DNA of 64,000 nucleotides from Coemansia sp. RSA 922 (taxonomy: Eukaryota > Kickxellomycota > Kickxellomycetes > Kickxellales > Kickxellaceae): positions 1 to 64,000 of the forward strand of contig JANBQS010000015.1 of assembly GCA_027577415.1 (NCBI GenBank). Reading direction: 5' to 3'. The notes under the pieces were generated by a model that was given only the letters and a program-made list of their open reading frames with translations, did not search any database and had not been told where the DNA came from. Shown piece after piece: positions 51,648-60,072 of this stretch. Position 1 is the stretch's first letter. The number at the start of each line of letters is the position of its first letter. The position numbers and the translations under genes were made by a program.

Positions 51648-52540
51648 CTACTTACGTTTCTTTAGAGGCCCAACGCTCTGCTCAGCCCTGACTACCGTAG
51701 GAGATTCAGTTGTTTCCAGAGCCACAAGTGCATTATTTCTGTGCTGCTCCACTATGCGTAGAAGTTCCGCCACAATCTCTTCCTCAAAGCTGTCACATTA
51801 GACAAGCGGGTCATGTAAGTCCAGTGAGTCGCCTGGGTCACGTCTTCCAAACTTGAGCCAAACCCCATGGCATCTTGGGTCAAGAAAAAGAACACTGTGC
51901 ATATCAACCACCAGCCGACGGGGTCATCCCACTTGCGGTGTTGTCGTCGAATTTTATACGCCGTGTCCAAGTGAAAGCGCTTTTTGTTGGCGGCAATGAG
52001 CAGGTCAGATGAATTCAACGACTTGATGGGAGGACGGCAGGAATATCTGTTTGGGCATGCATTTCGCTCTGCCTGGCTAATACCAAATGTACCCAATACG
52101 CATATAGTGTATAGCGGGCCCTCCATATTGTCGAAAAAGTGTCTGGGGATCTAACCGGTGCTCCAAGCTGCGAGTGGATTGGGAGAGCATCATCTCAGGC
52201 ACCTCAGCTTTGGTTGCATCGGGACTACCACCAGCATAGGAGGCATAGCCAAACCCTTCCAAAAACCTCTTTACTCCGTCTGCCTTCTCCTGATACTGAA
52301 TGGCAAGGTCGCTAATATTGCCGTGGATAATCTTGCACTTGACGTATGCTGTATTGAGTGCTGTCATAGCATCAGCGATTGCAACAACAATCATATTCGG
52401 GTTGTCTGCAGCAGATAGCATCTTCCCTGCCCGCTGCAACACAGTGCGCCGGAGCTGTCGTAGTTGGGTGATAGCTGGTAGTCCCCAGGCTAACAGACCG
52501 CTGCACTGGTTGAAATACAGTGTCTATATCCTGTTTGCCA
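51648..52540 (-). pseudogene. FunK1-type protein kinase relic
   Basis: Three minus-strand frames together read as the C-terminal half of a fungal FunK1 kinase: ~52442-52120 (LSAADNPNMIVVAIADAM..., KCKIIHGNISDLAIQ, KRFLEGFGYA), ~52126-51790 (EGPLYTICVLGTFGIS..., ending near TALRKR) and ~51790-51648 (SFEEEIVAELLRIV ... KKRK, stop). At least two frameshifts are needed. The catalytic loop expected as HRDIS reads HGNIS and the DFD/DFG-like motif reads EGF, so it is inactive even before the frameshifts. The N-terminal part is missing; a dispersed repeat begins at the broken 5' edge (52552). Confidence 0.55.
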
Positions 52541-52551
52541 TTAGGTAGATG

Positions 52552-52735
52552 GGCGAATATAATAGGAGTAAGTAAATAAAAGGTATAGCAAATAAGCCGA
52601 TGTGAGCAATAGCGAACTAAGGACCCTTGATTCTCATCTTGTGGAGGAGCAGGCCATATTTACTGGCCTCCTCAGTGGATGCCGCTGCCAGCCTTGGCTG
52701 CGGTCCATCACGTCCTAACACAATCCCAATGTTAA
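52552..52735 (+). repeat. Dispersed ~180-bp repeat, copy 4
   Basis: Aligns with 53989-54150 from GCGAATATAATAGGAG through AATAGCGAACTAAGGA to the GCCTTGGCTGCGG tail, and with the inverted copy at 27690-27835 (GGCCATATTTACTG). It abuts the 5' end of the FunK1 relic. Confidence 0.7.
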
Positions 52736-53253
52736 AAAAGAAAATCTAAAGAAAAGCAAGAAAGCACCATGTTGGATCTCTTTTTTTTTGACAAAAATGG
52801 TAAAGTTTGCCTCTCCCCCTTTTTCGACAAACTGGAAAAAAGAACAAATTGTGAAAGCTATTTGTCAGCACAAAAAAGCAGAAGAATCTATTTTGGTACT
52901 TTTTTCTCCCCAACAGAAAGCATACAAAGCACACGTGCAGGTTTTCAAAGAAAGTCGACGAACACGGATGCAAAACAGAGCTTGAGCGCGCCTTTTCTGC
53001 TTCAACAAAGGCAAGCACTTCCTTTGGGGCGCTCTTTTCCAAAAGAAAATTGTACAATGTATGACGTGGTTTTGCTTATTGGGAGACAATCAAAGGAAGC
53101 AATAATTATTTGTACGTCATTTTCTATTGCTTTATGGCGTATTTGACACGTATCCTTCCCCAACAAAATAATGCTAGCTCCCAGTCAACGGGCTAAGACT
53201 GTATTTTCGTAAGCCAGAGCTAGAATATACTTCCTTCCTTCAGCAGGGCAGCC
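52736..53253. other. Intergenic, no supported gene
   Basis: A/T-rich with open frames on both strands (52746-53146) that look like low-complexity shadows of each other. Nothing recognised. Confidence 0.4.
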
Positions 53254-53262
53254 GACTATAAA
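53254..53262 (+). promoter_or_regulatory. TATA box for the gene at 53360
   Basis: CTATAAAAATACG about 100 bp before the ATG, followed by a T-rich leader. Confidence 0.6.
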
Positions 53263-53359
53263 AATACGAGCCCACCGGAAGCGAGAATAATTTTTTTTGT
53301 TTCTCCATCTCATTGCAACTATTCCTTTTTGACTAGCATAGAATCCTTAAAAACTTACC

Positions 53360-53692
53360 ATGTCGTTACCTCTACCACGGAAAGAAGACAGAGTCACTGG
53401 TGTAATATACAATGTCAAGGTTACATGCTGCTTTGTTAGTGGCTCGCAGAAGAGGAAACTTGTGAGCATAAAATATGTCCAAGAGGGTGGTGAAACTGTC
53501 GCTACGTTCATAGACACAGCTGAGAGCACAAGTAAAGATGGTGTTTGGAATTTGTTTAAGGAAGTTAAAAGCGTTCACTATACAGAGGCTGATTGTGTTG
53601 ATGGAAAAAATCCCATCACAGAGAGGTTCATCCCTGATCAGGCTGTAGAGATTAATAAGGGTATACCTGTTGTTTACTTGCTGGTTGATTAG
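53360..53692 (+). CDS. Orphan protein, 110 aa
   Basis: ATG in a good context (TTACCATGTC) about 105 bp after a TATA box. Small, soluble, mixed alpha/beta-looking protein (VTGVIYNVKVTCCFVSG; ETVATFIDTAES; PVVYLLVD at the end). No family recognised; similar in size, intron-free layout and promoter style to the other orphans of this window. Confidence 0.55.
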   Translation: MSLPLPRKEDRVTGVIYNVKVTCCFVSGSQKRKLVSIKYVQEGGETVATFIDTAESTSKDGVWNLFKEVKSVHYTEADCVDGKNPITERFIPDQAVEINKGIPVVYLLVD

Positions 53693-53988
53693 CAAGTCTA
53701 GCTTTGATAATCAAACCAGGGTGTTGTGCTGCCATAGCTGGTTGCACTACATATGTCACACATAAAACATCCATCTGCTTTTGGTCTTACCTCACCCGCT
53801 ATAGTCGCACAGGGGTTTCAGACGTGGTTCCCTTGGCTCGCTGTTATCAAAAGTAGCCGTTCTATAGCTTACTACTCTATTATACTAGGTATTTTGGCAT
53901 TAGTAGTTTGAAATAGACACAATATAGAACACGTTTACATTAGCAACCTCCATTAATCCGTGAAAGCTGTTTGCGAGTAGGTATAGGA
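53693..53988. other. Intergenic, no gene seen
   Basis: A minus-strand fragment near 53740-53800 has C-x2-C-x2-C but no finger continuation. Nothing else recognised. Confidence 0.4.
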
Positions 53989-54150
53989 GCGAATATAATA
54001 GGAGGAGTAAGCGAATGAAAGGAATAGTAAATACGCGGATGTGAGTAATAGCGAACTAAGGAACCTCGACTCCTATTTACTGGCCAACTCAGCGATCGCT
54101 ACGGCTAGCTTTGCTTGCGGCTCAGCGCGCCCCAACAAAAGCCCAAACTG
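53989..54150 (+). repeat. Dispersed ~180-bp repeat, copy 5
   Basis: Same block order as 52552-52735 and the same 3' tail as 49660-49720. It ends about 145 bp before the CDC73 start codon, so it may contribute to that promoter. Confidence 0.7.
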
Positions 54151-54294
54151 GTGATCGCCACCGTAATCATCAATAATCTAATCACCTATTTTTAATGCCT
54201 TGGGCGAATGTCGCTGGCAGGGTGTAGCCTTACCGCATTACTCGTTTTCCTTATCCTTGTCCTTGACCCAATTTCACATTTTCCTCAGTTTACA

Positions 54295-55443
54295 ATGTCT
54301 TCTACTGCGGCGGATCCCTTGAATTTGCTCCGGCAATACACAATCCAGAGCAAGAAAGTGGAATTACTCGACCAGAATGGCAACCCCACTCCAGACCTGC
54401 AATCCGCGGCCACCATACGTTTCGGCGAAGAGGCATCCTTTGCACGCGACACACCCACCAGCTTCCTGCGTAGCAACAGTGACTCTGACCAGTACACGCT
54501 CTCTGCGCTCCTACACTTCCTGGACCACCGGGACCAGACCTTTTACGAGTACATGAAGATGACCAATACCCTGGGTCTACAGACAATATCTTTTGGCGAC
54601 AGAGCTCAGGTTCTCGGCCATTTGACGGGCAAAACTCCAGAGATAACGCCAGCCGTTGTTGAGAAACAGGACGGTGGTGATGCGAAGCGGGCAAAGACGC
54701 GTGCTGCGCCTGATGTGTCTACCGCCAATGACATTGCTCGCGATATTATGCGTCGCGAGCGGGTTCTGATTACTTCGTCTTCGGTTCTCAGTAGTGGTAA
54801 GAGTTTTGCTCGTGTGCCAGACCTAGCCAAAGCCCTGTTCCCCGCCAAGCCTGGAGCTGTTGCCAAAGGTGCCGTGTCGGGAAAACCCACTGCCGCTGGT
54901 ACTCCAGCCAGTGGACAGGCAGCCCGCCGTCCTGCGCACCACCGGAAGCGACGCAACCCGATCATTGTCGTTCCTGCGGCTACCACGTCGATGCTGACCA
55001 TGTACAATATCAAGTCTCTGCTGCAGGACCACCAGTTTGTCGACTGCCGCGCCGATATGGATAAAGCTGGTCCCAAACCGCACGAGGTCTTTGTTGAGCA
55101 CACGATGTCCTACAGTGGGCAGACGGTTAAATTCCGGGTCGTCGACTCTGTCCAGGATTTTACCGAGGCCGATTGGGAGGCACTCGTGTGTGTGTTTACA
55201 CAGGGCGCTGCCTGGCAGTTCAAGAATTGGACTTGGAAGAGTCCCGAAGAGGTGTTTCAAAACTGCTTGGGATTTTACCCGAAATACCAAGACGAACGGC
55301 CCAAGGATACGGTTACTTCGTGGGCTGTCTCGTTGCTGAATATTGAAAGATCAAAGAGACATATGGATCGCGCTACTGTCGTTGGCTTGTGGAATAGCTT
55401 GGAACAGTTTGTGGCCCGCAACAAACCAGATCTCCTCGGGTAA
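54295..55443 (+). CDS. CDC73: Cdc73/parafibromin, Paf1 complex subunit
   Basis: 382 aa from the ATG at 54295 (the upstream in-frame sequence is hydrophobic leader, not family-like). N-terminal DPLNLLRQYTIQSK and SDQYTLSALLHFLDHR match the Cdc73 N-domain. The C-terminal ~140 residues, starting RRNPIIVVPAATTSMLTMYN, form the Ras-like Cdc73 domain that ends near NSLEQFVARNK. A basic Ala-rich linker joins them. The Paf1 complex travels with RNA polymerase II and promotes H2B ubiquitination and H3K4/K36 methylation. The 3' end converges on the next gene with a 66-bp gap. Confidence 0.93.
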   Translation: MSSTAADPLNLLRQYTIQSKKVELLDQNGNPTPDLQSAATIRFGEEASFARDTPTSFLRSNSDSDQYTLSALLHFLDHRDQTFYEYMKMTNTLGLQTISFGDRAQVLGHLTGKTPEITPAVVEKQDGGDAKRAKTRAAPDVSTANDIARDIMRRERVLITSSSVLSSGKSFARVPDLAKALFPAKPGAVAKGAVSGKPTAAGTPASGQAARRPAHHRKRRNPIIVVPAATTSMLTMYNIKSLLQDHQFVDCRADMDKAGPKPHEVFVEHTMSYSGQTVKFRVVDSVQDFTEADWEALVCVFTQGAAWQFKNWTWKSPEEVFQNCLGFYPKYQDERPKDTVTSWAVSLLNIERSKRHMDRATVVGLWNSLEQFVARNKPDLLG

Positions 55444-55509
55444 AATCTGTTATTTATTTATTATATTGTTGTGACTATATTGAGAATAAAAATGTTGGTG
55501 CATAGTTAT

Positions 55510-56358
55510 CTAGCCTAGAGGATTGGCGCTAGTGAGCGTTAGCGCGTCCACGCCAGCAGTGGATGCGATCTGGGCTACACGCGAGCCCACTAGGGCACTG
55601 AAGCGGTACGCCATAGGATCATTGATACCGCCGTTCTGGGCGTTGACCAGTGTGGAGTAGAACTGGCCCGTGATACCCACGAGCACAGCGACTGGAGTAG
55701 CGCCCTGGACGCTGAAGCCAATAATCGGGTCACCGCCCAAATAATCGCTGGTAATGAACTGGCCCTGAACTGGCTGCGTGCAAATAAACTTATCCTGTGC
55801 AAACTGTGGCTTCATAGTCTCGCACTGCTGCTGGTTGCCCTGCGTCAGAGCCAAAAATGGATTACCGTAGGGATTCGAGGTATTATACGTATTAAGCATG
55901 GCTGTCGGCGGAACCTGCGCAGTGTTCATCAGAATGGGCTTGATGGTGTCGCTCAGTACCAGGGGCGTGGTGAGCGTGATGGTGGCTAGGTTGGCACACT
56001 GGTCAATATCGACGGATTTGACCGCTGAGGGCTGTACCGCGCTGGCGGTTAGGTTCTGAGTGAACCGAGAGTCGCCCGAGGTGACTACTACCCATTGGCC
56101 GGGACCGAATGCTAGGTTTGGGTATTTGTCGAGTGCGCAGGATGCGCTGGTAAGCAGCACATTGTTTGCTACTATCGTGGCCGCGCAGCGGCGGTGCAAC
56201 CCGGTGGAGGAGGACCAGAATAACCCAGCAATAAACTTTGTCGAGGCTAGGTTGGACGACACTATCTTCTGCTGCTGTGTAGTGACGTCCTGTGCCAAGA
56301 CATTGGGCACACATGCCAATAGAAATGCCACAAATAGGCCAGTTAGTCGACGAGTCAT
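55510..56358 (-). CDS. Secreted trypsin-fold pseudoprotease, 282 aa
   Basis: Signal peptide in residues 1-22 (MTRRLTGLFVAFLLACVPNVLA). The S1 fold is visible: CAATIVANNVLLTSASC corresponds to CGGSLI..LTAAHC, ANLATITL to NDIALLKL, and YLGGDPIIGF to GDSGGPL. All three catalytic positions differ: His to Ser73, Asp to Asn123, Ser to Leu207. It therefore looks like an inactive secreted S1 homologue that may bind a ligand or substrate without cutting. Several NxS/T sites. The frame and signal peptide are intact, arguing for retained function rather than decay. Confidence 0.75.
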   Translation of the reverse strand: MTRRLTGLFVAFLLACVPNVLAQDVTTQQQKIVSSNLASTKFIAGLFWSSSTGLHRRCAATIVANNVLLTSASCALDKYPNLAFGPGQWVVVTSGDSRFTQNLTASAVQPSAVKSVDIDQCANLATITLTTPLVLSDTIKPILMNTAQVPPTAMLNTYNTSNPYGNPFLALTQGNQQQCETMKPQFAQDKFICTQPVQGQFITSDYLGGDPIIGFSVQGATPVAVLVGITGQFYSTLVNAQNGGINDPMAYRFSALVGSRVAQIASTAGVDALTLTSANPLG

Positions 56359-56720
56359 GTCTTCAATGATAAATAAGGTAAAAGAAAATGTATGGAATGC
56401 AAGCCAGTGCTTCCTTACTATGCAAGTGGAATAAAAGATTTAACAAATAAAATAATGTGTTCTAACGAAGAAGGAGAAGAGAAACGCTGAGCATGTCTTT
56501 TCGACAGTTGTCGAGCTTTTTTTCCTTGTCTCTGCTCTAAGAAAAAGAAAGCATGACATTTTTTTCTTTTTGTTTAAAGACTCTTGATAAAGAAAAAGAA
56601 GTGGTCTTTTAAACTGCTTGTGTGCATTGTTTCAAAGCCAACAGGTAAAACACCTCTTTTGGCGATAATAAATGTTGGACCACAAAGAACAATAGAAACC
56701 CTTTTTTAGAAGCTGCGCTT
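56359..56720. other. Intergenic, no gene seen
   Basis: Upstream leader of the pseudoprotease gene and A/T-rich sequence. No supported ORF. Confidence 0.45.
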
Positions 56721-56768
56721 TGGACTTGAGATCCAGTTTGCACACCTAAAGAGGTTAGCATATCACAC
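56721..56768 (+). repeat. 48-bp dispersed repeat, copy near the Fanzor relic
   Basis: TGGACTTGAGATCCAGTTTG through TTAGCATA matches 59562-59609 with about six differences. It lies just downstream of the Fanzor stop. Confidence 0.7.
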
Positions 56769-56819
56769 GGAGCGATGACTCCGTCGGAAATTTTTTTGTT
56801 AATAGGTAGTTGTGGTCGT

Positions 56820-58123
56820 TTAGGCGGATTCGTTGTGCGAACGCTTGGCCGGCGGGAGAGTACCAGAGGTCGAATTGCTTCTGCGAGTAGAACGTAGCGT
56901 CATCGAAAAAGTACTTGCAGGCGCTGGAGAAGAAGAGCTCTCAGCCACATCAGACACTGCATGCGCTGGAGAAGCAGCAGCGCCTCTAGCTCTTGTAGCT
57001 CTAGCAGCTCTGGTAGCGCCTCTAGCAGTCGTAGTAGTCGTAGTAGTCATAGCCGCGATAGGGACGTCAGCCGCGATAGGGACGTCAGCCGCGATAGGAA
57101 CGTCAGCCAAAGCAGCTGCAGCCTCTGCCGCAGCACGCCTACGCTCGTTACGCCAAAACACCTCAGGTACATCGCCATGCTCAATGTAATACTTGACGAT
57201 GCGTCGGAAATTCAACACAGCAGCCATATCGCGGTTAAATACACACGGCTCAGAGATAGTCTCGTTGTCGCCATTGGTTCGTTCATATCTACAGATTTGA
57301 CACTGCAACAAACCATGGCACAGCACACGAGGGTTTCTCTGGCGTTGGTACGGCCGCGGGTTCCGGACCCACTTGAACTTCTCAAGCTCGCCATCGCAAT
57401 TGGGACAGATCTTGGAGGTGCAATACTCATCAAACGGGTACGTAGGGAAGCCGAAATGCTTGAACTTTGTGTGCCAGCTGCGACCCCGAATAGGCGCATG
57501 GTTCGCAACCATCGACGCAGACCAGTTCCCGCAGACCATGATAAGATCTTTGCCAAACTTTCGGATCATGTTGCGCTTCAAACGGGTATCGGCTTGCTGC
57601 TGGTCGATGAATGCACTGAACTTCAGCTTGCGGTGGAATGGGTAGTCGCATGCTACGTGGCCAGGATCGGAGTGGATTTGATGCGTCGATTTCCTGTGCA
57701 TAGTCATAGTCTCGGAATAAAACCGCCGAAGTACATCCCAGCCCCATGGAAAGTCAGGCCCTCACGGTCGCGGAAAGGCTTCGACTTGAGGTTTACAACC
57801 TCAGCCCAAAGATCTCTGGGGTTTGTTCCTGAAGTGAGGCCCTCAACATTCAACAGGAAGTGTGAGTACAAGATCCTCGAATCGATGTGGATATGTCCCG
57901 GAATAAACGACGTGCGCAAAGGGCAGCACTGATATGCCTTACACTGCTGCTGCTACTGCTGCTGCTGCTGGGGCGCATCCTGGTTAGGGCGCTGGTGACC
58001 ACGCTGCGCATTAAACACCTGTCGACGCCTAAGCCTGTATGCACGTTTGCGCTGGCTCCTCGTTAGCGGCCCAATAGCTGTGACAATGCTAGCCATGTAT
58101 GCTGCCTGCGCTTTGACACACAT
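56820..58123 (-). pseudogene. Fanzor (eukaryotic TnpB-like RNA-guided nuclease) remnant
   Basis: Two minus-strand frames. Frame 1 (58123-57704) begins MCVKAQAAYM, has an Arg-rich stretch (RKRAYRLRRRQVF), a Gln tract with an in-frame TAG at 57953-57955, then CCPLRTSFIPGHIHID and NPRDLWAEVV, where RuvC-I DPG is expected (Asp to Asn). Frame 2 (57761-56820) continues with HRKLKFSAFIDQQ, GNWSAS, the RuvC-II glutamate and zinc-ribbon start DEYCTSKICPNC, the second Cys pair LLQCQIC, and the RuvC-III motif NRDMAAVLNFRR. The order is typical of Fanzor/OrfB_Zn_ribbon proteins. The N-terminal recognition part is missing. A GT..AG intron could bridge the frames, but the nonsense codon and D-to-N change still point to inactivity. 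The tail carries an 18-bp repeat. Confidence 0.72.
57055..57117 (-). repeat. 18-bp minisatellite encoding (ADVPIA)3 in the Fanzor tail
   Basis: Three copies of the GCCGCGATAGGGACGTCA-type unit, with one substitution in the third, encode repeats of VPIAAD after the RuvC-III region, followed by Thr- and Ala/Arg-rich low-complexity sequence. Confidence 0.85.
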
Positions 58124-58317
58124 CAATCGGCGTCGTTAATCCAGCCTCGGATTATCTACCACCTTGTCGCATGAAAATTTTTCCGAACTTCTCCCCCTAG
58201 TCCCCGATCTCCACATTTCCAACTTCGCATTTTATCTCCCCACCTCCTGCTGCCCTCTTTGCTTTTCCGTAACGACCACGAAATTACTTTTTTACAAATT
58301 TTTGTACAGTTTTACTC

Positions 58318-58743
58318 ATGTCTACTCACAACACCGAGTCCTGCGTTATCAACGCTCCCCTTGAGAAGGTCTGGGCCGCCGTTAGCGCTCAGGACTTTAA
58401 GTTCTGGTCTTTGGTCAAGTCCACTGAGCAGACCACTAGCTCCAGCGAGGTTGGCAGCTCCCGCGACGTGACTTTCAACGACGGCACCGTGCAGACCTAC
58501 CGTCTGATCGAGTACTCGTTGGTCAAGAACTCTCTTACCTACGAGATCATCGACTCCAAGCCCGCTGTCGAGTTCCTGTCTGCCCAGCACACTATCGAGG
58601 TCACCCGCGTCACTGCCAACAACACCTCGTTTGTCCAGTGGACCAGCGACTATAGCGCTGATGGATCCGAGGCTGCTGTGCTTGATTCCAAGTATAAGAA
58701 GCTCGAGGCTTTGGCTGAGCTGGCCAAGTCCCTGGAGAACTAA
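58318..58743 (+). CDS. Bet v 1/START-like (SRPBCC) ligand-binding protein, 141 aa
   Basis: The N-terminal signature of the SRPBCC fold is clear: a first strand TESCVINAPLEKVWAAVSA, the turn and helix that start polyketide-cyclase/Bet v 1-like proteins, followed by alternating strands (VGSSRDVTFNDGT; LTYEIID; HTIEVTRVTANNTSFVQW) and a long C-terminal helix (YKKLEALAELAKSLE). Members bind hydrophobic ligands in an internal cavity; the ligand is unknown. Codon use is strongly biased to C-ending codons compared with the neighbouring orphans, suggesting high expression. Cytosolic, no signal peptide. Confidence 0.8.
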   Translation: MSTHNTESCVINAPLEKVWAAVSAQDFKFWSLVKSTEQTTSSSEVGSSRDVTFNDGTVQTYRLIEYSLVKNSLTYEIIDSKPAVEFLSAQHTIEVTRVTANNTSFVQWTSDYSADGSEAAVLDSKYKKLEALAELAKSLEN

Positions 58744-58889
58744 AGGGTTTTATTTTTTAATCCAATATATGACACGCCCATATTCAACTTTGCAAACCTT
58801 GTGGTCGATCAAGAACCTGTGTGATTGTTGGCTTTTAATTACTATCGACTCTTATCTTTTTTTCAATACTGCCCTTTGTTTATTGTACA

Positions 58890-59246
58890 ATGTCCCACTC
58901 TTCTAATGACAGTGCAGACTATATCGTCGTTAGTCCCTTTATGAGGATCCTGAATCACTCGTTGGCTGGGATAACAGAGTCTCGACGGATCGCTGTTCGC
59001 ATCAATAGGCAGACGATGGATGTCGACTATGAACCCACCAACCTCTGGTTTAAGCGTGCTGCCACGACTGTATTGTTTGGAATCACAATAGCCACCTTTT
59101 TGTACCGGCGAAAGCGCCTCGAGCGAGTCGGGGGTCTAGTGTCACTTACTGGTGCTAGCAGACCAATAATGTCGGGTATTGCGTGGACTACTGGTATTGC
59201 AGCTGTGCTAAACTCACGTCCGATCACGCCCGAGTCTCCAGAATGA
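58890..59246 (+). CDS. Small membrane-associated protein, 118 aa
   Basis: ATG at 58890 after a T-rich leader. One clear hydrophobic helix (ATTVLFGITIATFLYRRKR) with a basic flank and a weaker second one (IMSGIAWTTGIAAVL). No signal peptide. This size and layout would fit a mitochondrial or ER membrane protein, but no family is recognised. Confidence 0.5.
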   Translation: MSHSSNDSADYIVVSPFMRILNHSLAGITESRRIAVRINRQTMDVDYEPTNLWFKRAATTVLFGITIATFLYRRKRLERVGGLVSLTGASRPIMSGIAWTTGIAAVLNSRPITPESPE

Positions 59247-59359
59247 ACACTGGCTGACATTCGTTTATCTATGAAGCTGGAATTTTATTTTCAACCAAAA
59301 GAAAATAGATAATCTGGCTCTCCTATGGACTTTATACCCGCAAAGGACGACAGGTATTA

Positions 59360-59452
59360 TTAAACAGCTTCCCAAATATCGTCACAGTCCAATTGGTGGT
59401 TTATTAGCTCGTCCACGGTGCCGTACTGGCTGTGGGGCATCAGCACAAGACA
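59360..59452 (-). pseudogene. Degraded C2HC microprotein
   Basis: The minus-strand frame reads RCLVLMPHSQYGTVDELINHQLDC and stops seven residues later. The second half (YGTVDEL..H-x3-C) fits the family finger; the C-x2-C half has lost its second Cys and shifted spacing. A TATATAAAGGA box at ~59538-59547 (minus) is the same as the one in front of the copy at 59618-59771. No in-frame start. Confidence 0.35.
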
Positions 59453-59561
59453 TCTGTTGAAAATTGAGAGGTAATATTGTTAAATATGTAGATGGATAAA
59501 ATTTTTTGGAGGGATTGGAGCTAGCAGCGGCATGCCGTCCTTTATATACGCAAATTTTGTA

Positions 59562-59609
59562 TGGACTTGGGATCCAGTTTGCAAACCTAAAGCGGCTAGC
59601 ATAATACAA
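59562..59609 (+). repeat. 48-bp dispersed repeat, second copy
   Basis: TGGACTTGGGATCCAGTTTG through CTAGCATA matches 56721-56768 with about six differences. It sits between the two broken zinc-finger copies. Confidence 0.7.
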
Positions 59610-59617
59610 TATCGCCC

Positions 59618-59771
59618 TTAATCGCTCTCTATCTCTGGTTTCTGCATCTTTGGACATACTTTGTGGTGCTTTTCGTACTCAAACTGATCCAAACCTTGCT
59701 CCACAAAGGCCGCAGCCCAATGGATACAAGGCATGGGCCGCGACCAGGCCATTCTTGGTGTTGTAGAGCAT
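59618..59771 (-). pseudogene. C2HC microprotein with a one-base frameshift
   Basis: The ATG at 59771 (MLYNTKNGLVAAHALYPLGC) enters the finger as CGLCGARF; the reading then needs the next frame, DQFEYEKHHKVCPKMQ, to give C-x2-C-x11-H-x3-C and a stop at 59618. The span is 154 bp, one base more than a whole number of codons, so a single-base gain inside the finger breaks it. The leader (~59792-59817, AGAAGAGGTGAGGTAGCGAG) and a TATATAAAGGA box match the promoter side of microprotein B at 13 kb. It is either a recent pseudogene or an assembly indel. Confidence 0.55.
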
Positions 59772-59819
59772 AGTTTATAGACTGATGTAATAGAAGAGGT
59801 GAGGTAGCGAGAATATGCT

Positions 59820-60072
59820 TATTGTGAGTGGTAGATCCTCCTTTCTTTATCCTTTATATACGAAGATGGCAGCGCTCTGTTTGCGATCAGGAGGAAAAGT
59901 TTGTAACTAGATGTCCCCAAACTATCAATAAGAAATGTATGTGCTGTGCCGAGTCAGCAACATTGTTAGTCTGCAAGCTACGCTTTTGTCATATTTTTTG
60001 GTCATTTCCATCTGATGTTTAGATTGTTGTCATACCGTGGACTCTTGCAAGAGCATTATTGAGCATTCCAAA
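59820..60072. other. Promoter side of the broken finger gene; otherwise empty
   Basis: TATATAAAGG on the minus strand at ~59853-59862. No other feature seen. Confidence 0.4.

Noticed and set aside
52746..53146. Opposed ORFs of 103 and 125 aa
   Set aside because: They overlap antisense to each other, are Phe/Lys-rich and low complexity, and neither has family features.
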